DNA from: an uncultured Erythrobacter sp.
GTDB taxonomy: Bacteria; Pseudomonadota; Alphaproteobacteria; Sphingomonadales; Sphingomonadaceae
Direction of reading: 5' to 3'
Length of the DNA stretch: 64,000 bases
Assembly: GCA_947500645.1 (NCBI GenBank)
Contig: CANMSD010000002.1
Location: 620,001-684,000, forward strand
The notes under the pieces are model-generated. The model was not told the origin of the DNA. It was given only the letters and a program-made list of their open reading frames with translations, and made no database searches. The position numbers and the translations under genes are program-made. Shown here piece by piece: positions 24,760 through 33,884 of the stretch (positions are counted from its first letter, which is position 1; each line of letters starts with the position of its first letter).

Positions 24760-26610
24760 ATGCGCATTCCCGCCGCCCTGTTTTGTTCGACCCTTGCGCT
24801 ATCGATGGCGGCCTGTGCTCTGACCACCCAGCAATCCGCCACAAGCAGCACGCCCGTCAGATCGAGTGCTCAGGCCCCGATGCAGACAAGCCTCAGCACG
24901 TTCTTCGAACAATATGATGAGGCGCAATTGGCGCTATCGCCTGAGAGCAAGGCATATCGCGGGCTGCGAGATGAGGATTATGGCGCGTGGGACGATTATT
25001 CGGATGCGGGCGCGCAAAAGCGGCAGCAATTGCTGCAGCAGAGCCTCGCCGAAATGGGTGCTGGCTATGACTTGTCGCGCTTGACCGACGACGAAGCGCT
25101 TTCCTTCCGCCTGTTTGAGGCGATGGCTGAACGCAGCGCAAGAACCTACGAACATCGCGATAATGTCTATCTCTTCAATCAGATGCGTGGGTTCCAGAGC
25201 AGCATTCCAGCCTTTCTGATCAATATCCACCGGATTGACACAGTCGAGGATGCTGAAGCGTACATTGAGCGAATCAAAGGCATCGGACCGGTGCTTGATA
25301 CACTGACTGTCGAAGCCCGCGAACGAGCCGAAAACGGAGTAATGCCGCCCAAATGGGTTTACGCTTACGTGATTTCGGACATCGAGAACTTGCTGAGTGC
25401 GGGCAATGAAAACGCGATCCTCAAAGACTTTGAAGAGAAGGTCATGTCGCTCAAGGCCGATCAATCCAATGTAATCGAGATGGCGGCGGCGGCGACAATG
25501 CTGCTCGGCGCTGCTGAGGAGCACTGGAACAGTTCGGCCAAACCCGCCTATGAAAGGCTACTTGCCGAAATGCAGCGGCAGCAAGCCATCGCGCCAACCG
25601 ATGACGGTGTATGGCGGTTGCCCAATGGAGCGGAATACTATTCTGCGCTGCTCAAGAACTACACCACCACCGACCTGACCGCTGACGAGATCCACAATAT
25701 CGGCCTGCGCGAGGTTGAGCGCATTCATGGCGAGATGCGCTCAATCATGGACAAGGTGGGCTTCGAGGGAAGTCTGCAGGACTTCTTTCAGTTCACCCGT
25801 ACCGACGATCGCTTTTTCTACGAGACGCGCGAAGCCTATCTTGCCGATGCCAATGCAGCGCTGCGCAAGATGGAAGCCAAGCTGCCGGAATATTTCGGAC
25901 GGCTTCCCAAGGCGCCAATGGTGATCAAGCCGGTGGAAGCCTTTCGCGAGAAGAGCGCTGGCAAGGCTTTCTACCAAAGCCCGGCGCCGGATGGATCGCG
26001 CCCAGGCACCTATTATGTGAACCTCTACAACCTGCGCGACATGTCCAAGAACGAACTGGAGGCGCTCGCCTATCACGAAGGATCTCCGGGGCATCACCTG
26101 CAGCGGGCGTTGCAAACCGAGATGGGCGATCTGCCGCCGTTTCGCCGGTTTGGCGGCGTGACAGCCTACACCGAAGGCTGGGGACTTTACTCTGAAGAAT
26201 TGCCCAAGGAGATGGGCTTCTACACTGATCCTTATTCCGACTTTGGTCGGCTGGGGATGGAGTTGTGGCGAGCGTGCCGCCTAGTCGTCGATACCGGCAT
26301 CCACCACAAGCGCTGGAGCCGCGAAAAGGCGATCCAATACCTGTCCGAGAACACGCCCAATCCCGACGGCGATATCCGCAAGGCGATTGAACGTTATATC
26401 GTCTATCCGGGGCAGGCCACCGCCTACACTATCGGCAAGCTCAAGATTATGGAGCTACGCGCCAAAGCTCGCGAGGAGCTGGGTGAGAGCTTCGATATTC
26501 GCGGATTCCACGATGCGGTCTTGGCAAGTGGTCCCGTCCCTCTCGATGTCCTGGAGGAGAACGTGAATGCCTGGATCGACGAAAGCCTCCAGACATCCGG
26601 GGCAATCTAG
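24760..26610 (+). CDS. DUF885 family lipoprotein, probable metallopeptidase
   Basis: 616 residues. The lipobox LSMAACALTT places Cys at about residue 19, so this is an exported lipoprotein. DUF885 hallmarks are the zinc-motif-like ALAYHEGSPGHHLQRAL (about residues 440-456), VTAYTEGWGLYSEELPKEMG and YPGQATAYTIGKLKI near the C-terminus. The HE-GxPGHH arrangement resembles gluzincin peptidases, and several members are annotated as carboxypeptidase-like, but no substrate is established. It stands alone with no operon partners; 161 bases separate it from the SUF regulator. Confidence 0.9.
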   Translation: MRIPAALFCSTLALSMAACALTTQQSATSSTPVRSSAQAPMQTSLSTFFEQYDEAQLALSPESKAYRGLRDEDYGAWDDYSDAGAQKRQQLLQQSLAEMGAGYDLSRLTDDEALSFRLFEAMAERSARTYEHRDNVYLFNQMRGFQSSIPAFLINIHRIDTVEDAEAYIERIKGIGPVLDTLTVEARERAENGVMPPKWVYAYVISDIENLLSAGNENAILKDFEEKVMSLKADQSNVIEMAAAATMLLGAAEEHWNSSAKPAYERLLAEMQRQQAIAPTDDGVWRLPNGAEYYSALLKNYTTTDLTADEIHNIGLREVERIHGEMRSIMDKVGFEGSLQDFFQFTRTDDRFFYETREAYLADANAALRKMEAKLPEYFGRLPKAPMVIKPVEAFREKSAGKAFYQSPAPDGSRPGTYYVNLYNLRDMSKNELEALAYHEGSPGHHLQRALQTEMGDLPPFRRFGGVTAYTEGWGLYSEELPKEMGFYTDPYSDFGRLGMELWRACRLVVDTGIHHKRWSREKAIQYLSENTPNPDGDIRKAIERYIVYPGQATAYTIGKLKIMELRAKAREELGESFDIRGFHDAVLASGPVPLDVLEENVNAWIDESLQTSGAI

Positions 26611-26712
26611 ACCAAGCTAACTTCACTTTCCGGCATGCGTATCGAGCTGGCGAGCATTCGGCTCGCGGCGGCGAGGTAACGCTAACGACTCGCAATTGGC
26701 GCATTTGCGTTG

Positions 26713-26758
26713 AATTCCGACTAAATCACTCCTAATTATAATTCGGAACGAATCAGTC
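26713..26758 (+). promoter_or_regulatory. suf operon promoter with two IscR-type-1-like sites
   Basis: CCGACTAAATCACTC (26717-26731) matches 14 of 15 bases of the core of the E. coli IscR type-1 site as I recall it (YYGACTRWWWYAGTC). CGGAACGAATCAGTC (26744-26758) matches 12 of 15. They flank a perfect TATAAT (26737-26742), so a bound Fe-S regulator would block the promoter. A TTGAAT at 26710-26715 is 21 bases from it, too far to be a classic -35. The sites precede rrf2-sufB by 14-55 bases. Confidence 0.62.
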
Positions 26759-26771
26759 CGATTAAAGGTTC

Positions 26772-27233
26772 ATGGTTCAAGCCCAGCAAAAAAGCGATCC
26801 GATTATGCGCCTTTCAAACCTTGCCGATTACGCCGTGATCATCATGCGTCAGGCTGCCTCTCATTGCGGCGATGGGCGGGTGAGCGCGGCTGAATTGGCG
26901 CACGAGACCGGTCTGCCTGTGCCAACGGTCCAGCGGCTTGTTTCAAAACTCACGGCGGCGCATCTGCTGCGGTCGGTGCGCGGCGCGCATGGCGGATTGC
27001 AGCTTGCTCGCCCGGCCGCCGCGATCAGCGTTGCTGATATTATCGAGGCGGTCGAAGGGCCGATTGCCCTCACCGCCTGTGTCGAGGCGCAAGACTGCGA
27101 TTTTGAGGCTGGATGCGAAATGAAACCGCATTGGTCGATCATCAACAAGGCTTTGCGCGGCGCGCTGGCGGACATTCCGCTGACGCACCTCACCGCCGCC
27201 CACACCAACGCCATCAAAGAAGAAGCCGCATAA
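26772..27233 (+). CDS. Rrf2-family SUF system regulator (IscR-like)
   Basis: 153 residues. A winged-helix Rrf2 domain opens with [17 protein letters not shown] (from an internal ATG at 26805, the IscR-like start; ATG 26772 adds 11 residues). The recognition region is [19 protein letters not shown] and the wing [12 protein letters not shown]. The [2Fe-2S] site is intact: three cysteines spaced Cys-x5-Cys-x5-Cys in [16 protein letters not shown]. It should repress suf while holding a cluster and release when Fe-S is scarce. First gene of the operon, overlapping sufB in a TAATG junction. Confidence 0.93.
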   Translation: MVQAQQKSDPIMRLSNLADYAVIIMRQAASHCGDGRVSAAELAHETGLPVPTVQRLVSKLTAAHLLRSVRGAHGGLQLARPAAAISVADIIEAVEGPIALTACVEAQDCDFEAGCEMKPHWSIINKALRGALADIPLTHLTAAHTNAIKEEAA

Positions 27234-28729
27234 TGAGCGACAATCTCGACCTTCAGGACAAGCGGGAAATGGACGCGGAAGCCAAAGAGGCCGCTGCCAA
27301 TGCCGCTGAATACGAGCATGGCTGGTCCGCTGATATCGATACGGAGTTTGCGGAAAAGGGTCTGACCGAGGACACTGTCCGCTTCATCTCGGCCAAGAAG
27401 GGCGAGCCGGAATGGATGCTCGACTGGCGGCTCAAGGCTTTCCGTTTGTGGGAGCAGATGGAAGAACCGGATTGGGCCAAGGTCGGCTATCCCAAGATCG
27501 ATTATCAGGACGCCTATTATTACGCCGCGCCGACCAAGAAGGTGGAGCTGGACTCGCTTGACGATCTCGATCCCGAGATCAAGGCGGTCTATGACAAGCT
27601 TGGCATCCCGCTGGGCGAACAAGAGGTTCTGGCCGGGGTAAAGGGCGCGAAGAAAGTTGCGGTCGATGCGGTGTTTGACAGCGTCTCGGTCGCGACGACT
27701 TTCCGCGAAGAGTTGAGGAAAGCGGGCGTTATCTTCCTCTCGATCTCAGAGGCGATCAAGGAATACCCCGAGCTGGTCAAAAAGTGGCTCGGCAAGGTCG
27801 TGCCTCAGCGCGATAACTACTTTGCGACGCTCAATTGCGCCGTCTTCTCCGATGGAACCTTTGTCTATGTGCCGGAGGGTGTGCGCTGCCCGATGGAGCT
27901 GTCGACCTATTTCCGGATCAATGCCGAGAATACCGGACAGTTCGAGCGCACATTGATCATTGCCGAGAAAGGCAGCTACGTCTCCTATCTCGAAGGGTGC
28001 ACCGCGCCGATGCGCGATGAAAACCAGTTGCACGCCGCCGTGGTCGAACTGGTCGCGATGGAAGATGCCGAGATCAAGTACTCGACCGTTCAGAACTGGT
28101 ATCCGGGCAATTCCGAAGGCGTGGGCGGGATCTACAATTTCGTGACCAAGCGCGGCCTGTGCCAGGGCGATCGCTCCAAAATCAGCTGGACCCAGGTCGA
28201 AACCGGCAGCGCGGTGACGTGGAAATATCCGTCTTGCGTGCTCAATGGTGAAAACAGCGTGGGCGAGTTTTACTCGGTCGCAGTGACCAATAATTTCCAA
28301 CAGGCCGACACCGGCACGAAGATGATCCACAACGGCAAGGGCAGCCGCTCGACGATCATCTCCAAGGGCATTTCGGCGGGCAAATCCAACAACACGTATC
28401 GCGGGCTCGTTCGCGTAGGTGTATCTGCTGATAACGTCCGCAATTTCACGCAATGCGACAGCCTGCTGCTCGGCGATGAATGTGGCGCCCACACCGTGCC
28501 TTATATCGAGGTGAAGAACCCCGGCGCGCAGATCGAGCACGAGGCGACCACCTCGAAGATCAGCGAGGAGCAGCTGTTCTACGCGATGCAGCGCGGGCTG
28601 GACGAAGAAGAAGCCGTCGCGCTGATCGTCAACGGTTTTGCCAAGGATGTGCTGAAAGAGCTGCCGATGGAGTTCGCAGTCGAAGCGCAGAAGCTTCTGG
28701 CGATCTCGCTTGAGGGGAGTGTGGGGTGA
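27233..28729 (+). CDS. sufB: Fe-S cluster scaffold component SufB
   Basis: 498 residues from ATG 27233. Typical SufB blocks: [40 protein letters not shown], a long beta-helix core, the conserved Cys in [20 protein letters not shown] and C-terminal [20 protein letters not shown]. It forms the SufBC2D scaffold on which clusters are built from SufS-derived sulfur. The stop overlaps the next gene in a TGATG junction. Three further overlapping genes separate it from sufC, an unusual spacing for a complex whose parts are normally adjacent. Confidence 0.97.
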   Translation: MSDNLDLQDKREMDAEAKEAAANAAEYEHGWSADIDTEFAEKGLTEDTVRFISAKKGEPEWMLDWRLKAFRLWEQMEEPDWAKVGYPKIDYQDAYYYAAPTKKVELDSLDDLDPEIKAVYDKLGIPLGEQEVLAGVKGAKKVAVDAVFDSVSVATTFREELRKAGVIFLSISEAIKEYPELVKKWLGKVVPQRDNYFATLNCAVFSDGTFVYVPEGVRCPMELSTYFRINAENTGQFERTLIIAEKGSYVSYLEGCTAPMRDENQLHAAVVELVAMEDAEIKYSTVQNWYPGNSEGVGGIYNFVTKRGLCQGDRSKISWTQVETGSAVTWKYPSCVLNGENSVGEFYSVAVTNNFQQADTGTKMIHNGKGSRSTIISKGISAGKSNNTYRGLVRVGVSADNVRNFTQCDSLLLGDECGAHTVPYIEVKNPGAQIEHEATTSKISEEQLFYAMQRGLDEEEAVALIVNGFAKDVLKELPMEFAVEAQKLLAISLEGSVG

Positions 28730-29115
28730 TGTTTGGCAAGAAGGGTCTTGCAGATTTCGATGAATATGAACTTGAGCATTTAGCGCTCGGGTATCTAACC
28801 GCAACCGACGAAATCAAGGGATTAGTCAAGTGGATACGAGAGGAACGCAAGCCGAACGCAAAGGGGCAGGAGCTGACTGAACTCGAAGCTTGGGATAACC
28901 TCTTGGTGCAGCACCATAACCGCCTCTTGACGACCGGAAAGCAACTTCCGCCACCGAGCCATGAGCTTGAGCACCTTTTAGGTGAAGCACAGGCAATCGA
29001 AGTCGACGTTTCAAAGATTGCCGAAGCTCTCTATGGTTATGACGAGGCAAGGGTTTCGGGCTTGCTAATGGTCGAAGGTTCGCTTGAGGCAAAGCTGCGC
29101 GGGACGAAGTCATGA
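28729..29115 (+). CDS. Hypothetical protein in suf operon
   Basis: 128 residues from ATG 28729, overlapping the sufB stop by a base; the GTG three bases upstream is less likely. The protein is helical, acidic and soluble (DEYELEHLALGYLTATDEIK, then ELEHLLGEAQAIEVDVSK), with no signal, Cys or recognised motif. Codons are more AT-rich than in sufB or sufC, suggesting later insertion. It overlaps the DUF559 gene by four bases (ATGA type). Its role in cluster assembly is unproven; the tight coupling merely says it is made with SufB. Confidence 0.75.
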   Translation: MFGKKGLADFDEYELEHLALGYLTATDEIKGLVKWIREERKPNAKGQELTELEAWDNLLVQHHNRLLTTGKQLPPPSHELEHLLGEAQAIEVDVSKIAEALYGYDEARVSGLLMVEGSLEAKLRGTKS

Positions 29116-29612
29116 CCGAACGCAAGAAACTCGCCCTCAAGCCTTCTGACGAAGCGATTGACCCCGAGACCCTCAACAAAAAGGGCCGTGGGTGGAAAAT
29201 CTCGGATAAGCGTCTCGACGCGCTGCATGACCGGGCGCGCGAGATGAAGCGCTTCGCGTCGCCCGCGAACAAGGCTCTGGCCAAACGCTTCGCCGAGGGG
29301 GATATGGGCCGCTACACGTTCAAGCGCTTCGCCGTCGTCGGCAGCGCGATTGTCGACTTCAACTGCCACAATCTCGGCATGGCGATCATCATTGAAGAAG
29401 AGGATGACGATCCAGCGATCTCCAAGCGCCGCGACAAAAGCCTGGAAGCTGTCGGCATCCGCGTGATGCGGATCAAGGCGGCTCACATCCTTGAAAATAT
29501 GGACCAAGTGTTGGAGCGGATCACGCTCGGCATGCGGATGCGCATCGGCGACAAGAAAGACGCGCGCCGCAGGGCTCCGGACAACACACAAGAAACGGGT
29601 GACGAGCAATGA
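29112..29612 (+). CDS. DUF559 / very-short-patch-repair-like nuclease-fold protein
   Basis: 166 residues. Its middle shows the DUF559 pattern: an N-terminal helix (LHDRAREMKRFASPANKALA), the YTFKRFAVVGSAIVDFNCHN strand pair, an acidic active-site strand MAIIIEEEDDDPAISKRRDK, and GIRVMRIKAAHILENMDQVL. The acidic residues of the usual IExDGxxH are replaced by EEEDDD, so it may retain, or have lost, DNA cleavage. A Lys/Arg-rich C-terminus follows. It overlaps both neighbours by four bases. Possible roles are nucleic-acid processing or an Fe-S client; none is established. Confidence 0.78.
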   Translation: MTERKKLALKPSDEAIDPETLNKKGRGWKISDKRLDALHDRAREMKRFASPANKALAKRFAEGDMGRYTFKRFAVVGSAIVDFNCHNLGMAIIIEEEDDDPAISKRRDKSLEAVGIRVMRIKAAHILENMDQVLERITLGMRMRIGDKKDARRRAPDNTQETGDEQ

Positions 29613-30076
29613 TCAGTACAGCAATCGCCTTGGCGATGGGGCTTCAGGGTACGGCCGCTGCACCTGCCGCCGAAGAAATCGGTCGCGATCTCGAAACGGG
29701 GCAGAAGCAGTGGATCTTCGAATACGATATCGCGATCCTGCCTTACATTGAGGACTACAAACGCTGCCTCAATTACGCCAACCGCATCGCTCGCGGTGCG
29801 CCTGATTTTGAAGCGCAACACCGTGAAGATCTTCCGCGCTGCGCTGATGTTAAGGCAAAAGCCGTCGCGGCATCCAAAGATGTGCTTGAGCGGCGCGGTC
29901 TGACCGAGATTATGTCGTTCGAGGACGTCGACCGGACTTTCGAAGTCGCGGGCCTGATCCACATCGAGCGTGGCCGCCATATCGACACGCAGTTTGCCGA
30001 TCGCGTTCGAGCATACGCAGCTGCAGGCGCGGCAAATGAAATTACGGAAAGCGGAATAGTGGGCGCGTCCAACTAG
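29609..30076 (+). CDS. Exported hypothetical protein in suf operon
   Basis: 155 residues. A short N-terminal export signal (STAIALAMGLQGTAAAPAAE) is visible, so the protein likely leaves the cytoplasm, which is odd between sufB and sufC. The mature part is helical with two Cys (CLNYANRIARGAP and LPRCADVK, about 35 residues apart) that could pair in an oxidising compartment. It overlaps the DUF559 gene by four bases, then a 62-base gap precedes sufC. No family recognised. Confidence 0.7.
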   Translation: MISTAIALAMGLQGTAAAPAAEEIGRDLETGQKQWIFEYDIAILPYIEDYKRCLNYANRIARGAPDFEAQHREDLPRCADVKAKAVAASKDVLERRGLTEIMSFEDVDRTFEVAGLIHIERGRHIDTQFADRVRAYAAAGAANEITESGIVGASN

Positions 30077-30138
30077 CCCGCTGGCACTGCAACTCTAGAC
30101 CAATGACCCCGCGGCAAGGCCCGCACAAGAGAGTAGAT

Positions 30139-30894
30139 ATGCTTCGAATTGAAAACCTCCGTGCCGAAACCGCTGGCAAGGAAATCCTCAAGGGGCTCAG
30201 CCTCGAAATCAACGCTGGCGAAGTCCATGCCATTATGGGTCCGAACGGCGCGGGCAAATCGACGCTCGCACACGTGCTCGGCGGCAAGCCGGGTTATGAG
30301 GTCACGGCAGGCTCGGTTGAGTTTCGTGGCGAGGATCTTTTCGAACTTGAACCGCATGAACGCGCCGCAGCTGGTCTGTTCCTGGGCTTTCAATACCCGG
30401 TCGAAATTCCCGGAGTTTCCAATTTGCAATTCCTGCGCGAAGCGCTGAACGCTCAGCGCAAGGTGCGCGGCGAAGAAGCGTTGTCCGGTGGCGAATTCCT
30501 GAAGCTCGCCAAGGAAAAGGCAAGTCTGCTGCGTATGGATATGGAAATGCTCAAGCGGCAGGTGAACGTTGGCTTTTCCGGCGGTGAGAAGAAGCGCGCT
30601 GAGATGGTGCAGATGGGCATCCTTTCGCCTGCTTTTGCCGTCCTCGACGAAACTGATAGCGGCCTCGACATCGATGCCCTGCGTGTGGTCGGCGAAGGTA
30701 TCAATGCGATTATGCGCGGCCCGGATAAGGGTGTTCTGCTGATTACCCACTACCAGCGCCTGCTCGACGTGGTGAAGCCGGACAAAGTCTCGGTGCTCGC
30801 TGACGGTCGGATCGTGGAGACCGGTGGGCCGGAGCTCGCCGTGCGGCTTGAGAACGAAGGCTATGATGCGGTCATGGCGGAAGCGGCGGCCTGA
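30139..30894 (+). CDS. sufC: SufC ATPase of the SUF scaffold
   Basis: 251 residues from the ATG at 30139. ABC-type ATPase motifs: Walker A GPNGAGKSTLAH (about residues 34-45), Q-loop GFQYPVEIPG, ABC signature FSGGEKKRAEM, Walker B with AVLDETDSGLD, and switch His in LLITHYQRLL. The E-T-D-S-G-L-D D-loop is specific to SufC. It dimerises on SufB and SufD and drives scaffold rearrangement. Its stop overlaps the sufD start in TGATG. Confidence 0.98.
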   Translation: MLRIENLRAETAGKEILKGLSLEINAGEVHAIMGPNGAGKSTLAHVLGGKPGYEVTAGSVEFRGEDLFELEPHERAAAGLFLGFQYPVEIPGVSNLQFLREALNAQRKVRGEEALSGGEFLKLAKEKASLLRMDMEMLKRQVNVGFSGGEKKRAEMVQMGILSPAFAVLDETDSGLDIDALRVVGEGINAIMRGPDKGVLLITHYQRLLDVVKPDKVSVLADGRIVETGGPELAVRLENEGYDAVMAEAAA

Positions 30895-31652
30895 TGGGTG
30901 AGCTAGCGACCTTGCCAACCCGGCGTGATGAAGCCTGGCGATATGCTGATATTTCGGCGGTGGAAGCGCTTGGACTTGAGGCGATAAATGACTGGCGTGT
31001 GCTGAATATCGCGGCGGGCGAAACCCACCGCGAGACTTTCGTGCTGGATAGCGCCGCTGCTCCGGCAACCCGTTTGCAGGTCACGGTTGGCGCAGGCGCG
31101 CGGGCGGAATTCTTTGCCGTCAACGCCAGCAACGGTTCGGCCCGGCTCGAAGTCGAAGTGACCCTCGCCAAAGGTGCGCATTTCGAGTTTGGCGGCGTGA
31201 CGATTGGCGGCGGCGATGCGACCCGCGAGTTCGTGACTAAGACTGTGCACGCGGAACCGGACGCGACCAGCAATCAAACTGTGCGGGCGGTTCATTGGGG
31301 CACCGCGACTGGCAATTTCTTGGGCGAGATTAATGTCGTGCGGCACGCGCAAAAGACCGATGCTGCGCAGGATTTCAAAGCCTTGCTTCTGGAAAAGGGC
31401 GCGAGCGCGAATGCCGTACCCCAGCTTGAGATTTTTGCCGACGATGTAAAGTGCGCGCATGGCGCGACCGTAGGCCAGCTTGATGAAAATGCGCGCTACT
31501 ACATGGCTGCACGCGGTATCGTACCGGACATGGCACAGCGCTTGTTAGTGCAGGCTTTTATTGGCGATGCGCTGGTCGAAATGGGCGACGACGCGGCTCA
31601 ATCCGAACTGCTGGATGCGGCGCTTGCGGCATTGGAGAAGAGTGCCCTGTGA
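30894..31652 (+). CDS. sufD: SufD scaffold component
   Basis: 252 residues, shorter than E. coli SufD (about 420), mainly because the N-terminal region is reduced. Typical beta-helix blocks remain: FEFGGVTIGGGDATREF, DFKALLLEKGASANAVPQLE and the C-terminal DDVKCAHGATVGQLDENARY, where the Cys-x-His pair is the conserved cluster-site region shared with SufB. Starts at the sufC stop and ends four bases into sufS (GTGA). A compact SufD is also usual in sphingomonads as far as I recall. Confidence 0.93.
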   Translation: MGELATLPTRRDEAWRYADISAVEALGLEAINDWRVLNIAAGETHRETFVLDSAAAPATRLQVTVGAGARAEFFAVNASNGSARLEVEVTLAKGAHFEFGGVTIGGGDATREFVTKTVHAEPDATSNQTVRAVHWGTATGNFLGEINVVRHAQKTDAAQDFKALLLEKGASANAVPQLEIFADDVKCAHGATVGQLDENARYYMAARGIVPDMAQRLLVQAFIGDALVEMGDDAAQSELLDAALAALEKSAL

Positions 31653-32881
31653 ACGCTCCCGCTGCCATGACCCGCGACGCCAGTGATCTTTGGCGCGCCG
31701 ACTTTCCCGGCCTTGTGACCGGCGAGGGTGCGCCGTGGCATTATCTTGATACCGCCGCGACCTCGCAAAAGCCGCAGCAGGTGATCCGAGCAATGGCGCG
31801 CGCTTTGGGTGAGGACTACGCCACGGTCCATCGCGGGGTTTACGCCCGTTCTGCTGATATGACGCTGGCCTATGAGGCGGCGCGCCGCACAATTGCGAAC
31901 CTGATCGGTGGCCGCGAGAATGAGCTGGTTTTCACGCGGGGCGCGACTGAAGCGATCAACCTTGTCGCCAACACTTGGGGTCAGGCGAATATCGGCGAGG
32001 GTGACCGTATTCTGTTGTCGCAATTGGAGCACCACTCCAACATCGTGCCGTGGCAAATGCTTGCCGAGCGTGTCGGCGCGCATATCGATATCTGCCCGCT
32101 TACCGATGATCACCAGATTGATCTGAACGCGGCCGAGGCCATGCTGACCGAGCAGCACAAACTGGTCGCCTTTGGCCATGTGTCGAATGTGCTTGGCTCG
32201 GTGCTCGATGCGGCGCGCGCCGCCAAGCTCACTCATGACGTCGGCGCGAAGCTGCTGCTCGATGGCTGCCAGTCGGCACCGCATATGCCGGTCGACGTGA
32301 CAGCGCTCGATTGCGATTTCTACGTTTTCAGCGCGCACAAGCTCTACGGTCCGACCGGGATCGGCGCGTTGTGGGCGCGGGGCGACATTCTCGATGGTAT
32401 GCCCCCGTGGGAAGGCGGCGGTGCGATGATCGATCGCGTGACCTTCGAAAAAACGACCTATGCGCCCGCACCGCAACGTTTCGAAGCGGGCACGCCCGCG
32501 ATCACGGAAGCAATCGCCTTTGCTGCCGCTGCCGATTACGTCAGCGAGGTTGGGCTTAAGCAAATTCATTCCCGTGAAAGCGCTCTGGTTGAGCGTTTGC
32601 GTGGAGAGCTTGGCGCAATGAACGACGTGACTGTGTTCGGTCCGGCAAACAGCGCCGGCATCGTCAGCTTCGCGATTGACGGCATTCACCCTCACGACTT
32701 GGGCACCATTCTTGACGAAGCGAATGTCGCAATTCGCGCGGGCCACCATTGTGCACAGCCATTGATGGACTATCTCGGCGTTCCAGCAACCGCGCGCGCC
32801 AGCTTCGCCCTTTATTCCAACGATCAGGATATTGACGCGCTGCTAGAAGGTATCGCGCGCACTCGGAGGCTGTTCGGATGA
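31649..32881 (+). CDS. sufS: Cysteine desulfurase SufS
   Basis: 410 residues beginning with GTG, overlapping sufD by four bases. PLP-enzyme elements of group II desulfurases: TRGATEAINLVANTWG, LSQLEHHSNIVPWQ, LLDGCQSAPHMPVDV, the PLP Lys in FYVFSAHKLYGPTG, and the catalytic Cys in IRAGHHCAQPLMD. It strips sulfur from cysteine and hands persulfide to the SUF scaffold. SufE is not in this operon; sufT and sufA follow. Confidence 0.97.
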   Translation: MNAPAAMTRDASDLWRADFPGLVTGEGAPWHYLDTAATSQKPQQVIRAMARALGEDYATVHRGVYARSADMTLAYEAARRTIANLIGGRENELVFTRGATEAINLVANTWGQANIGEGDRILLSQLEHHSNIVPWQMLAERVGAHIDICPLTDDHQIDLNAAEAMLTEQHKLVAFGHVSNVLGSVLDAARAAKLTHDVGAKLLLDGCQSAPHMPVDVTALDCDFYVFSAHKLYGPTGIGALWARGDILDGMPPWEGGGAMIDRVTFEKTTYAPAPQRFEAGTPAITEAIAFAAAADYVSEVGLKQIHSRESALVERLRGELGAMNDVTVFGPANSAGIVSFAIDGIHPHDLGTILDEANVAIRAGHHCAQPLMDYLGVPATARASFALYSNDQDIDALLEGIARTRRLFG

Positions 32882-33375
32882 ACAAACCGCACGAAGACAA
32901 GGAATTTGTGGCTGCACCTGCGCCGAACGATCAGTTGGTGCAAAAACCGCCGCGCGCCCGGGTGGATGATGCAGTTGATCCCGATTCGGAAGCGCAGGAG
33001 CCGCGTAAGCGCGACTATCTCGACGGCTTTCTTGCGAAGACACCCGAGACGGGCGATGTCGGCGGCGCGGGCAGCGATCTGCAGCAGGCGGTCGTCGATG
33101 CGCTCAAGGAAATCTACGATCCTGAAATTCCGGTCAATATCTATGATCTTGGCCTGATCTACGGCGTCGAAGTGGACGACGAGGCCGATGTAACGGTCAC
33201 CATGACTCTCACGACGCCGCATTGCCCGGTCGCCGAGACTATGCCGGGTGAGGTCGAACTGCGCGCGGCGTCCGTGCCGGGCATTCGCGATGCTGAGGTC
33301 AATCTGGTTTGGGATCCACCATGGGGGCCGGACAAGATGACGGATGAGGCGCGCCTTGAGCTGGGGATGTTGTGA
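32878..33375 (+). CDS. sufT: SUF accessory protein SufT (MIP18-like, DUF59)
   Basis: 165 residues. A disordered, charged N-terminal 60 residues precedes the MIP18/DUF59 fold (about 65-165) with LKEIYDPEIPVNIYDLGLIY, the conserved Cys in LTTPHCPVAETMPGEVE and a WDPPWGPDKM end. The family helps mature Fe-S proteins as a carrier or adaptor. It overlaps sufS and sufA by four bases and one base, so it is clearly part of the same operon. Confidence 0.92.
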   Translation: MNKPHEDKEFVAAPAPNDQLVQKPPRARVDDAVDPDSEAQEPRKRDYLDGFLAKTPETGDVGGAGSDLQQAVVDALKEIYDPEIPVNIYDLGLIYGVEVDDEADVTVTMTLTTPHCPVAETMPGEVELRAASVPGIRDAEVNLVWDPPWGPDKMTDEARLELGML

Positions 33376-33737
33376 TGAGCGATACCAAGACAACTCTGCG
33401 CCCTCGCCCGGCTGCTGTTACCCTCACCCAAGGAGCGGAAGCGCGCATTGCTGAGCTGATGAGCAAGGCCCCCGATGATGCGATCGGCGTAAAGCTGTCT
33501 ACTCCGCGTCGCGGTTGCTCCGGCCTTGCTTATTCCGTCGATTATGTGACCGAAGAGGTCGCGATGGACGAGAAGATCGAGACACCGGGCGGCACGTTCT
33601 ATATCGACGGTGCGTCAGTGCTCTACCTGATCGGTTCGACCATGGACTGGCGCGAGGATGATTTCACCGCCGGCTTCGTGTTCGAGAATCCAAATGCCAA
33701 GGGGGCTTGCGGCTGCGGCGAGAGCTTTATGGTCTGA
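33375..33737 (+). CDS. sufA: A-type Fe-S carrier SufA/IscA
   Basis: 120 residues from ATG 33375 (GTG 33372 is possible). The three cluster cysteines of A-type carriers are present: one in RRGCSGLAYSVDY and the pair in GACGCGESF at the C-terminus. It carries Fe-S clusters from SufBC2D to target apoproteins. Last gene of the suf operon; its stop codon lies inside the left arm of the palindromic element at 33736, which may act as the operon terminator. Confidence 0.95.
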   Translation: MSDTKTTLRPRPAAVTLTQGAEARIAELMSKAPDDAIGVKLSTPRRGCSGLAYSVDYVTEEVAMDEKIETPGGTFYIDGASVLYLIGSTMDWREDDFTAGFVFENPNAKGACGCGESFMV

Positions 33738-33857
33738 TTTTGGCGGAAATGGGCTGCAAATCGCGGCGCACCTCACTTCCGGTGCTCACGTGCCAGATGC
33801 ATGCTGCGCGCCGGTTCTCAGGCGCCACAATTTTCGCATCCATTTCTGCCCAAAATC
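33736..33857. repeat. Palindromic intergenic element, 122 bp
   Basis: The ends are inverted repeats: GATTTTGGCGGAAATGG (33736-33752) against the inverse complement of CCATTTCTGCCCAAAATC (33840-33857), identical but for one or two bases and a single-base gap. The centre carries further dyads around CCGGTGCTCACGTGC and GCATGCTGCGCGCC (33779-33812). There is no ORF. It resembles palindromic repeats I recall after genes in sphingomonads; it may also serve as the bidirectional end of sufA and the gene at 33885. Confidence 0.6.
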
Positions 33858-33884
33858 ACCGAAGTCTTATGAATCGTCCAGGCC

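Noticed and set aside
27746..28804. Long minus-strand frame opposite sufB, and similar ones opposite sufC and sufS
   Set aside because: The sense genes have strong family motifs and coupled overlaps; the antisense translations show His/Arg-rich shadow composition.
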